Shown piece after piece: positions 20,447 to 30,600 of a stretch of 52,975 nt of DNA. The notes beneath the pieces are model-generated. The model saw nothing but the letters and a program-made list of their open reading frames with translations. It had not been told where the DNA came from and did no database searches. Location: the NCBI RefSeq assembly GCF_003206695.1, contig NZ_PZJN01000003.1:1-52975 (forward strand), in the 5' to 3' direction. The DNA is from Salinicola halophyticus. GTDB taxonomy: Bacteria > Pseudomonadota > Gammaproteobacteria > Pseudomonadales > Halomonadaceae. The stretch's first letter is position 1. Each line of letters opens with the position of its first letter. Both the position numbers and the translations under genes were made by a program.

Positions 20447-21780
20447 TCTTCTCGCATCGCACGGGCCAGCATGTCGCTGAACGGTTTGAACATGTAGCTG
20501 GCAAAGGTGCGATCGCCGGTTTTCAGCATCACTTCCGCAGGCATCCCGGCCAGTAGCTGCATCGACGACGTCATCTTGGAATAGCCTTCGTCGGTGACGC
20601 GAATGCGCGCCTTGTAATAGTGGTTGTGGGTAGCCTCGTCTTCGAAGCTGTCCGCCGACACGTTGGCGACTTCGCCCTGAATGACGTTGGAAAGCCGCTG
20701 ATTGAAGGCGCTGAAGCGAATCTCGGCGGGTTGGCCGGGATGGACGTTATCGATATCGCGATCGGGGATCCGCGCCTCGACGATGAACGCTTCGTTGGCG
20801 GGGACGATCTCCATGACGGTATCGCCCGATCGAATGACCGCGCCCTGGGTGTGGATCTGCAGGCCGACGACGGTCCCCGAAACCGGCGCGACGATAGCCG
20901 TGCGGTGGACCTGATCGCGCAGAGCGGTGACCCGCTCTTCAGCGTCAGTAACCTGAGACTGAACGTCCTTGAGGTCTTCGCCGACTTCCTGGTGGTACTC
21001 CTGCAGGCGAATCTCCTTCTGGAAGCCGTTTTCGCTGATCTGCGAGCGTAACTGGGCCACTTCGGCGCTGTGCTGGGCGTTTTCCCCCTGATACTCGAGG
21101 ACTTGTCGTTCGAGCTCGCGCAGACGCTGATTGTCGCCCAGGCCCTCCTTGAACAGCGTGCGGTAGTCGCTGGCTTCTCCGGTCAGCGACTTGATCTTGG
21201 ACTGGTTGACCTGCTGCAGCCTTTCGAGGCCGGCGATCTGTTCCTGCATCTGGCGGGCCTTTTCGTCCAGTGCCGAGAGAGCATCCTTCAGCGACTGGCG
21301 ACCGACCTGGAATAGCCGCTTCTGGACGTCGACGACCGCTTCCACACGTGGCGATACATTGTTCAGTAACGTATCCGGGAACGTCAGCGTATCGCGGTCG
21401 CTCTGTTCCGCCAGCAGTCGCACTTCGCTGGCGAGCGCGATTCGATACTCCGATTCGGCGATCGACAGCTTGGCCAGTGGCTGGGTATCGTCGAGCACGA
21501 TCAGCGAGTCTCCAGCGCTAACGCTATCGCCGTCCTCGACCAGGATGCGTTTGACGATGCCGCCCTCGAAGTGCTGAACCTTCTTGGTCGAGGTTTCCAC
21601 CGCCACCGATCCCGAAGCGACTACCGCGACCGCGAGATCAGCGGTGAGCGACCAGAGCACGAAGCCGCCCAGGGCGATCACCAGTATCCCCAGCCCCCAC
21701 CGACGGCTGGCTCGATCGCTGGTAGGGACCTTGGGCACAGGCGCGCCAAGCGCTATCGGCGCAGAAGAGGAAAGCGTCAT
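20443..21780 (-). CDS. HlyD-type periplasmic adaptor of type I secretion system
   Basis: This 445-residue membrane fusion protein links the inner-membrane ABC exporter to the outer-membrane channel. It has a short cytoplasmic N-terminus, one transmembrane helix (WGLGILVIALGGFVLW, about 28-43), then the lipoyl/barrel half VVASGSVAVETSTKKVQHFE. A long alpha-helical hairpin (about 100-265, QIAGLERLQQVNQSKIKSL) and the returning half with IVAPVSGTVVGLQIHTQGAV and the PrtE/HlyD C-terminal domain PAEVMLKTGDRTFASYMFKP follow. The frame is open far upstream, but that part overlaps the ABC gene. The ATG at 21780 overlaps the ABC stop codon by four bases (ATGA). Length and motifs fit the PrtE/AprE subfamily. 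Confidence 0.93.
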   Translation of the reverse strand: MTLSSSAPIALGAPVPKVPTSDRASRRWGLGILVIALGGFVLWSLTADLAVAVVASGSVAVETSTKKVQHFEGGIVKRILVEDGDSVSAGDSLIVLDDTQPLAKLSIAESEYRIALASEVRLLAEQSDRDTLTFPDTLLNNVSPRVEAVVDVQKRLFQVGRQSLKDALSALDEKARQMQEQIAGLERLQQVNQSKIKSLTGEASDYRTLFKEGLGDNQRLRELERQVLEYQGENAQHSAEVAQLRSQISENGFQKEIRLQEYHQEVGEDLKDVQSQVTDAEERVTALRDQVHRTAIVAPVSGTVVGLQIHTQGAVIRSGDTVMEIVPANEAFIVEARIPDRDIDNVHPGQPAEIRFSAFNQRLSNVIQGEVANVSADSFEDEATHNHYYKARIRVTDEGYSKMTSSMQLLAGMPAEVMLKTGDRTFASYMFKPFSDMLARAMREE

Positions 21781-23561
21781 GGCGTCGGCGGCTCCGTTGA
21801 TTGAGGGGGTGGCACGGGTGCGTCTTCCGACTTGCCGCGGGCGCGCATCCGAATCGAATGTACGGGGGACTCCACCGGTCTGAGCGGCGGCTCCGAAGCC
21901 TTGGATGCAGACTGGCGGGGAGCACAGGCGACCATGCGTCCCTCCTGCAGCATGAGAACTCGGTCGACATGGTCGAGAATGGCGGTCGCATGGCTGATGA
22001 TGAAAACGGTCGTGCCCTGGGTCTTGAGCTGGCGCAGACAGTGCAGTAGCGCACGCTCGCCGCTGGCATCGAGGTTGGCATCGGGCTCGTCGAGGACCAC
22101 CAGAACGGGGTTGCCGTAGAGCGCCCGGGCCAGGCCCAGACGCTGACGCTGACCGCCGGACAGCACGCCACCACTGCCGCTGATCTGGGTGTCGTAGCCC
22201 GCCGACTGTCGCAGGATGATGTCGTGGACACCGGCTTTCTGCGCAGCTTCGATGACGCGGTCCGGATCGATGTTGCCGAATCGGGCGATGTTTTCGCTGA
22301 TACTGCCGTCGAACAGCTCGACGTCCTGAGGCAGATAGCCGATGAAAGGGCCTAGCCGTTCTCGAGCCCACTGGCCGACATCGGTGCCGCCCAGCCGAAC
22401 GCAGCCTCTCTGGACCGGCCATACGCCCAGGATGACCCGCGCCAGCGTCGACTTGCCCGCTGCACTAGGGCCCACGATGGCGATGTGCTCGCCCGGGTTG
22501 CATAGCAGGTCGAGCTCCCACAGCGTCGGCCGACTGTCGCCGGGCGGGGCGGCCGTTACCGCCTCGAGCGCTAGACGACCGACCGGTGGCGGCAGCGGCA
22601 TGCGCTGCGGTTCCGCGGGTATCGCCGCCAGCAGCGCGTTGAGTCTGGCATAAGCAGTTCGCGCGGCGACGAATCCCTTCCAGCCGCCGATCATCTGGTC
22701 GATCGGAGCCAGAGCGCGTCCCATCAGGATAGAACCGGCAATCATCATGCCGCCGGTCAGACTGCCCTCGATAACCAGGAGGGCGCCCAGCCCCAGGATC
22801 AGCGACTGAAACATGATTCTCAGGGTTTTCGACAGATTGCTGAGCACGCCGGCACGGTCGCTGGCGTGGGATTGATGCAGCAGGTAGTCATGGTGCTTGA
22901 TGCGCCAGCGGGCGAGCAGGTTGGGCAACATGCCCATCGCTTGAAGCACTTCGGCATTGCGCAGGTTGCTCTGGGCCAGATCCTGGGACTGGACGTGTTC
23001 GCGATTGGCTTCGCCGAGCAGTGACTGCGTGCTCTTCTCGTTGATCCAGGCCAGCACCATCAATATGCAGGCCGCGACAGTGGCGAAGATTCCGAACCAG
23101 GGATGGAACAGCGTCAGAATCGCGATGTAGACCGGTATCCATGGCGCATCGAAGAACGCGAACAGGCCGTTGCCACTCAGGAACTGGCGCAGCGTGGTGA
23201 GATCGTTGAAGGGCTGAGCCGAGGGTTTGCCGGGTACCTGCAATGCGCGCTTGAAGGTGGCCTGATACAGACGCTCGCTGATCTGCATGTCGAGCCTGTT
23301 GCCGACACGCACCAGAATGCGTGAACGGACCAGATCCAACGCGCCCATCACCATGAATAGAAAGACGATGACCAGCGTCAGCATCAGCAGCGTTTCAGAG
23401 CTCCGTGTCGTGACGACTCGGTCATACACCTGCAACATGTAGATCGACGGTGCCAGCATCAGCAGATTGATGAACAGGCTGAACAGCAGAATGTATAGAA
23501 AAGCCTGGCGGCTGGCTGCTAACGCCAATTGTAAATCTGTTTTATCACTGGGCTTTGCCAC
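21777..23561 (-). CDS. Type I secretion ABC transporter/permease, PrtD-like
   Basis: This is the inner-membrane ATPase of a type I secretion system and selects the substrate. An N-terminal transmembrane region (about 15-310, starting FLYILLFSLFINLLMLAPSI) is fused to an ABC domain with Walker A GPSAAGKST (about 363-371), signature LSGGQRQRLGLARAL (near 467), Walker B VLVVLDEPDANLD and switch His in IISHA. It follows PrtD/AprD closely and has no N-terminal C39 peptidase or C39-like domain, so its substrates should not be cleaved at a double-glycine leader. GTG 23561 is preferred; an in-frame GTG at 23615 lacks a ribosome-binding site. A Pro-rich tail of about 50 residues follows the ATPase domain. 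First gene of the operon. Confidence 0.92.
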   Translation of the reverse strand: MAKPSDKTDLQLALAASRQAFLYILLFSLFINLLMLAPSIYMLQVYDRVVTTRSSETLLMLTLVIVFLFMVMGALDLVRSRILVRVGNRLDMQISERLYQATFKRALQVPGKPSAQPFNDLTTLRQFLSGNGLFAFFDAPWIPVYIAILTLFHPWFGIFATVAACILMVLAWINEKSTQSLLGEANREHVQSQDLAQSNLRNAEVLQAMGMLPNLLARWRIKHHDYLLHQSHASDRAGVLSNLSKTLRIMFQSLILGLGALLVIEGSLTGGMMIAGSILMGRALAPIDQMIGGWKGFVAARTAYARLNALLAAIPAEPQRMPLPPPVGRLALEAVTAAPPGDSRPTLWELDLLCNPGEHIAIVGPSAAGKSTLARVILGVWPVQRGCVRLGGTDVGQWARERLGPFIGYLPQDVELFDGSISENIARFGNIDPDRVIEAAQKAGVHDIILRQSAGYDTQISGSGGVLSGGQRQRLGLARALYGNPVLVVLDEPDANLDASGERALLHCLRQLKTQGTTVFIISHATAILDHVDRVLMLQEGRMVACAPRQSASKASEPPLRPVESPVHSIRMRARGKSEDAPVPPPQSTEPPTP

Positions 23562-23615
23562 GATCTTTTCTCTTCTGGAATTGACGTTGTCGGGTGGCGT
23601 TGACGAGTAGATCAC

Positions 23616-24240
23616 GTGACCAGCATGCGGAAATTGTGAACAAGTTTACAAGTCTGTTTTTCTGGTTTTATTGGCGTCGGTATCGATATTCTAATCCTTT
23701 CTGGATTTTTCATGGGTTATAAAACAATGGCTTGGGTTCTGTCGCGGGCTTGTTTCTACGATTCTATTAAAATGCTGGCGATCAAAACTAGCGCGTTTCA
23801 TGAGCTGGAGTGTGGTCCTTTGTAATTCCGTGGCATTAGTTTTATAAGTGATTTGGTGTGGTTTTTACCAGTCTTGAAATTTTATGTAAGCGCCGCTGTC
23901 ATGGGTGGTGTTTCAGCGAGTCTAAGGCGATGATAGCTCAACGAAATCGAAGAGTCTGGAGGCGCTTTTTCACCACTTGGCTACTTAAATTCGTTTTTCG
24001 GGTTTAAAAGTTTCAACTTTGCCTTGGCAGGCAGACACGCTAGGTTGCCATCGGTGAGTCTCCACCGGTAGAACTTTAGTCACGCATCAGTTCCAAGGTC
24101 TCTGCCAATAACAATCAGCGACAGGTGATGTCCGACACTTCGTTAATGAAGGTGAAATGGCGCCTCTGTCAGCACCGAACGAGAGACGTTCATCTTCGCT
24201 CGTTTCACAACCATTAACTCAACGCGTAGGGGCTTCATAC
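23616..24240. promoter_or_regulatory. AT-rich divergent control region of secretion operon and exoprotein genes
   Basis: These 625 bases separate the divergent secretion operon and first exoprotein gene. The left 350 bases are visibly much richer in A and T than flanking DNA, with many T/A runs, which may bind H-NS/MvaT-type proteins. The right part can fold: TTGGCAG (24024-24030) with CTGCCAA (24102-24108), enclosing CGGTG (24052-24056) with CACCG (24063-24067); CCTTGG (24022-24027) and CCAAGG (24093-24098) offer an alternative pairing. No credible gene is seen. The long spacer and possible structured leader suggest elaborate regulation, which is inference. Confidence 0.5.
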
Positions 24241-24600
24241 ATGTTCACGCTATCCATCATCGATGCGCAGACAGGGGACACTGTCGAGACATTGGTACAA
24301 GGTGCTGCCATCACTCGGGATTTTATCGGAGACAATTACCGGCTCGAAGTGACGCCCATCGACAGTAGCGGCTTTCTCGCCAGTGACGTGGCCGGCGTGG
24401 CCTTGACGTTGACCGATTCGGCCGGCGCAGCCAGCGAAATGGTTTCTACCGAGAGCCCCTACCGGTTCACGTTAGCGTCCGATCTGGATCGCGGTTTGAT
24501 CAATTTGATGCTGGACGCCCTGGATGACAATGGCCAGTTGCTGGCGGGTAGCGAACAGTCGGTCGATATCGAGATCGTCAACGCTGAAGGCTGGTCGGGC
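24200..24600 (+). repeat. 5' repeat copy A (leader and N-terminal domain of exoprotein 1)
   Basis: The bases before ATG 24241, including AACGCGTAGGGGCTTCATAC, recur before ATG 31860 with a single change (AGAGG for AGGGG). The first about 360 coding bases also match closely. The paired copy is 31820-32220. The duplication therefore included the ribosome-binding leader and the N-terminal domain. Confidence 0.85.
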
Positions 24601-27600
24601 GACGTCTTTACGCTTCAAGGCGAATCGCTGACGCCGGACGATGGCACCTCGGCGGCCGATACCGTGATTCGCTCGCCGTCCAATCCTGAATCGTCGGCAG
24701 CCGCCGGCCCCGATGGGCTGTGGAATGGCTCGAGTGGGCCGGGTTATCTCGATATGGGCGGGCAGGTTGGCGACGCGGCCTATTTCGAGGTCGAGGTAGA
24801 GACGGCCGGGACTTACCAACTGGATGTCCGCTATGCGGCAAGTGGCGCCGCTGGCGCCTCGCGTCCCATGGCCGTGCTCGTCGATGGCGTCGATCAGGGC
24901 AACCTGGCATTTCCGTCGACCGGTACCGGTACGGCCGGATGGGAAACCTGGGGCAGCGGCTCGCTGACATTGAACCTGAGTAGCGGGACCAACGTGGTTA
25001 GCCTGCAGAACGTCATCGGCGGCGGCCCGAACATCGACAGTCTGACGTTGACCGCGGTCGCGGCGGACGACGGTCCGGCATCTCTGGTCATCCAGGCCGA
25101 AGATATGAATCTGGTCTCTATCGACGACAGCGGGGCGACGAACAGCCCCGGCTTGACCCGAGTCGTCGACAGTCAACATCCCGATGCGCTCGGCAATGTC
25201 GGCGCCGGTGCGATCGGTGGTGGTTACGTCGATTTTGGCACCGACGCGGGAGACGCCGTGACTTTTGACGTCGCGCCCAATGAGCCTGGCGTCTACACCG
25301 CGACGATTCGCTACGTCAATGGCGGGACGGGAGATCGGCCGTTGCTGCTGTCCGTCAACGGCGCGGAACCCACGCTGGTTTCGTTTCCGCCGACGGGGTC
25401 CTGGACCAACTGGAGCGAGATCAGCGTGTCGGTGCCGCTGTCCGATAGCGACAATACGCTGACATTGACGCTGCCATCGACCGCCCAGGGAGGCGTGCCC
25501 AACGGTCCCAATATCGATCAGATCAGTTTCGAGTATGCAGACGCGCTGCCGGCAGATCCGACGCTGGTATTCTCGATCGAGGGAGAAGCACTCGCTATCG
25601 ATGATGGCTCCTCCCTCGCCGATACCGTGGTACGCAGTGCCGATAACCCGGAACCCAGCGGTGGCGGTGCGGACCACCTGTGGGGAGACTTCAGTGGCTC
25701 CGGTTATCTGGATATGGGGGCGCAGGCAGGGGACGCGGGATCTTTCTCGGTCAACGTTGCCGAGGCGGGCACCTATCTGCTGACGATCCGTTATGCCGCC
25801 AGTGGACCCAATAATCGTCCGATGGCGCTGTCGGTCGACGGTGAATCTCAGGGAAGGATCGACTTCGCGTCGACGGGAACGGGGAGTGCGGGGTGGGACA
25901 ACTGGACGGAGACCACCGTCCAGATCGATCTCGACACTGGTGCCAATGTGGTTCGACTCGCCAACATTGGCACCACCGGCCCCAACATCGACAGTCTGTC
26001 GATTCATTCGATGGCGGACGACGGCGGCGGTAATCCGGGCGCCGAGCCTGTTAACCGATTCGAGGCCAAGATCAATTTTCAGCCGAATGGAGCGGCGACG
26101 CCGGAGGGTTACGTCGCCGACACGGGCCTGGCCTTCGGGCAGCAGTCGCTGCAGGTGGATGGCCAGACATACCAGTATGGATGGGTGACGGCGGGGTCGA
26201 TCGCCGACGGAACGGACAACGGCACGACGCCAATGGCGATCGCCGGTCAGGATGGCGATGCACTCGGCGACCGCAGCGGGTCACTCGACGATGTCGATCC
26301 GTTGCAGGCCACTTATGCTGGGTTCGACAAACCGGGCTACAGCCAGGCGGCGGGCTGGGAGATCGAGCTGGAGGATGGCTACTACGAAGTCACGATCTCG
26401 ATCGGTGATAGCGGTGGCGCTTACGATAGCGTCAACGCCATCAATGCCGAGGGCGAAGCCTTCAACACGCCGTTCGCCTCGTCGCGGCCGAGCGGATTTC
26501 CGGCCGACAACGATCCCACCGACGATAGCGATGGCTATCGTTCCAGTCTGATCACGCGGGTCGTCCAGGTCACCGATGGCCGGCTTACCCTGGACTCTCT
26601 CGGCGTCGACGGCAACAACACCGAAATTCAGTACATCGAGATCCAGTCGCTGCCCGATCTGACCCCCGACGACGACCGCGAGGCACCGGCGGATTACGCC
26701 TATTTTACCGACCCTAGAGCGGTGGCAGGGGTAGGGCAGCAGCAGGTCGAAGTCCATCTGCAGGCCGATGATGGGACCCAGCCGGTCGGTATCGATCCGA
26801 CCTCGGATTTCTTCATCGGAATCTCGGTCGTCGAGGGCCGCGGCGGTGCACTGTTGGAGAGCCTCAACGATGGCTCGGTGAAACTCTTCAACACCGTTAC
26901 CGGCGAAGACGTGGCTTTCAACATCAACACCACCGGCGGCTTCGATTCGCTGACCATATCGCCGACGGACGAGCTGGACGAATACACCAGCTACACGTTG
27001 GTGATCGATGGCTTTCAGGACCGTGGCAGCAACACCGATCCGGATGCGCCGACCCGAGAGTTCCAGAAGTTCACCACCACGTTCGTCACCGGGGCCGAGG
27101 CGGAGGTTCAGGACAGCGAGGTAGCGTTCGGTACCCATGTCGAGCTCGACGGCGCGCAGGACGGCGCCTATCTGTTCAGCTCCATTACCCTCTCTCCCGA
27201 CAACACCCAGATGTACGTGTCGACCCTGAACGGCGAGATCAAGCGTTACGATATCGATGCCGTGACAGGGGAGCTTTCCAATGAGCAGACGCTGGCACTG
27301 GACTATTTCCAGACCGACGCCGGCGCCCGCGGTATTGTCGGGCTTACCTTCGATCCGACCGATCCCAACGTGCTGTGGGTGACCGATAATTACCCGATCC
27401 CGCTGACGGGGCGCGACAACGCCGTACCGGATTTCAGCGGCCGAGTCAGCAAGATCACGATCGATGATAGTGACGGTACGTTTTCGGGATCGGCGGAAAC
27501 TTATATCTCGGGCCTGCCGCGTTCCAACGGCGACCACGTCACCAACAGCCTGGTCTTCCACGCCAACCCGGAATACGACGCCGAGACCAATCCCGACGTG

Positions 27601-30600
27601 CCGCCCTATCTGCTGTACGTCTCGCAGGGTGCCAATACAGCGATGGGCGGCGACGACAGCGCCTGGGGTAATCGTCCGGAACGGCTACTGAACGCCGCGG
27701 TATTGGAGGTCGATCCGACTCGAGAGGCACCCACAGGCGGTTTCGATGTCTCGACCGAACCGCTCCCCACCGATGGCTCCAATACCCGTTATCAGGATGA
27801 TGACGGCGATATCAAGAACGGGCCCATCGATATGGGCGGTGGCCAGTACCTGGTGTTCGCGCAAGACGGCACTGCATCGATGCAGGACGTCAATGGCAAT
27901 GTGCTGATCGATTATTACGATCCGTTTGCCGACGATGCGGTACTCAAGATCTATGCGACCGGCATTCGTAACGCCTACGACCTGGTCTGGCACTCCAATG
28001 GCAATCTGTACGCCTCGACCAATGGCTCCGCGGCTGGCGGTGTCACCCCCGATGATCCTTCCACGGACTACAACGAGGCCTTGAGCAACGTCGGTATCGA
28101 AGACGACTGGCTGTTCAAGGTCGACCAGGGCGGCTACTACGGCCATCCGGACTCGCTGCGCGACGAATACATTTTCAACGGCGGCAATCCGACCGATGGC
28201 GATGATCTCTACGAGACGGGCGATTACGAGGTCGGGACCCAACCCGACAGCAACTATCGATTCGACGATATCTATTCGCTGGGCACCAATCGATCGCCGA
28301 ACGGCGCGATCGAATACACCAGCAATATCTTCGGGGCAACGCTGAATGGAAGCCTGCTGTTCGTCGAGTACTCGGGAGGCGACGATATTCGCTGGGTCTC
28401 GTTGGACGAGGATGGCAATGTCGCGAGCGACAACGTGCTGCGCGACGTGGACGGCAATGTCATCAAATACGTCGACCCGCTGGATATCATCGAGAACCCG
28501 CTGACTGGCCAGCTCTATCTGATGACGCTCAACCGCAGTACCGGCGAGAGCCAGGTCATACGCCTGGACCCCGTGCCCGGTGATGTCATCGTGCCCGGCG
28601 ATGGAGACGCCGATCTGACCACGATCGCTACGGTTCAGGCCGAGGATGAGTCTCAGGCCGTCATCGCCTCTGGCGCAGATGCCCAGATCGTGATTCGCGA
28701 TGGCGACACGCCGGAGGTCAGCCCGACCAATCCGCCTTATGGCATTCGGCCGGGCGCCTACGGGCTGGATGGCAACACCGATTACAGCGACGGCATCGTC
28801 GGCGGGTATGCCGACTTCGGTTCTACCACCGCCGACTTCATCACCTTCAACGTCGACATTAGCGCCGCCGATGCTGGTGACGCCGTCCTCAGGGTGCGTT
28901 ATGCCAATGGGGGAACGGCAAATCGGCCGCTGGAGGTCTTCGTCAATGACGAGAGCATCGGCACCTACGCCTTCCAGCCACCGGTCGGCGCCAGTGGCGA
29001 CGCGGCATGGAATACCTGGCAGACGTTGGATATCCCGGCTGAACTGATAGCCGGGGCCAACAGCATCCGCCTGCAGTCAACGACCAATACCGGGCCCAAC
29101 ATCGATCAGCTGGAAGTCCTGATTCACGATACGACACCGGGCTATGCGGCTTATGAAGCGGAGACCGCGACCCTCGAGGGCGGCGCGATCGTCGTCCCTA
29201 CGACGCAGAGCGACCGCGACGCCTCGGGCACCGGCTTCGTCGACTTCGTGGGCACCGGCGATCAAACCATTACCTGGGACGTGGATGTCGACCAGAGCGG
29301 CGTTTACGGGGTCGCTTTCCGCTACTCGCTCACGACCGGCAAGGCCGATCGCCCTCTGGCGCTGACGGTCAATGGAGAGAGCTACCCGGCTGTCAATTTT
29401 CCTGCCGAGAGCCAGACGGTCAGCGACTGGGTTACCCAGACCGTCAATATGACGCTGACCGCCGGCACTAACTCGATATCGGTGACCGCGCCCAACGGCG
29501 TCGGACCGGATATCGATTCGCTGGAAGTGCCGGATGCGCCTCTGGCGGCCTCTAGTAACGGTGAAATCAGCGTGGTCAGCACCGATCCGGCGTACTTCGA
29601 TGATCGTATCGCTTTCAATTATCTGGAGAACAATGAAGCCACCCACCCTGAGAACGGACCTCGGGAGTACAAGGACAGCGGTTCGGTCGTCATCACCAAC
29701 AACGGCACCGGGGAATTGGCGGTCGGTAGCGTGGCGGTGAGCGGTCCATTCATGTTGGCCGACGCCCACTTGCTGGACGATTTGAGATTGGCCCCCGGTG
29801 CCTCCATCGAGGTTGGCGTCCTGTTCAACCGGGAAGCCTATACCCCCCCGGCCGGTAACGCCGATGACGGCGTGTTCGAGGGCACGTTGACGATTCAATC
29901 CGACGACGTGGATCACCCCGTCACCGAAATTCAGCTGGCCGGCTTCTGGCAGGCGCGCGACGAGGGCGGCTGGGAGCCCAATCTCAACGAAATCTGGCAG
30001 GTCTTTGGCTTCGGTAATCATGTCGACGGGCTCTCCACGCTGGAGGGTGGCGGCCTGTCGGAGGTGGATACTGGCGGACGCTACGAAGCCGCGCTGGAGG
30101 GCGAAGTTCTCTCGCGTTACTGGCAGGTTGCCGACGGCGCCGAGACGGCCAAGGTCACGCAGTTGGCGGGCTTGCACGGTCCGGGAGGCGCGTTACTTGC
30201 CATGCACGAGCCCGGCGACAAGAGCGATGCCAGAAGTCTGGTTCATCATGACTCGCCCTATAATCAGTCTTTCCTGCCGCTCCTCGCCAACGGCGGTTTC
30301 GCGACCACGACGATCAGTCGCGCGCAGGTACCGGATGCCTGGCTGGGCGACGATATCTTCGGTTTTTCGGCGGCAAGCGTGTCGACCGACCCGTCTCTCA
30401 ATAACCAGTCCTCCAACGCCGACCCGGGAATCGAGACCGGTTACTATTTCCGCATGGTCCAAGCTTTTGACGCCGACGGAAACGCGATCGCGAACACCTA
30501 TTTTGCGCTGATGGACTATAACGGCGGCAATTCCGACTACAACGACAACGTTTATCTGATCGAAGGGATTCAACCCGCGACACGAACGCCTTTCAACGAG

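Noticed and set aside
21781-22422. N-terminal extension of the HlyD-type gene
   Set aside because: It overlaps the ABC ATPase domain in another frame; the ATGA start at 21780 and family length are decisive.
24021-24110. Cyclic-di-GMP riboswitch before exoprotein 1
   Set aside because: Some short strings recall the GEMM consensus, but the order of conserved segments and the core tetraloop/receptor are missing; reported only as a possible structured leader.
24472-26007. 511-residue and similar minus-strand frames under the exoprotein genes
   Set aside because: They mirror the repetitive CBM modules of the plus strand; low-complexity composition, no start signals, and repeats only because the coding strand repeats.
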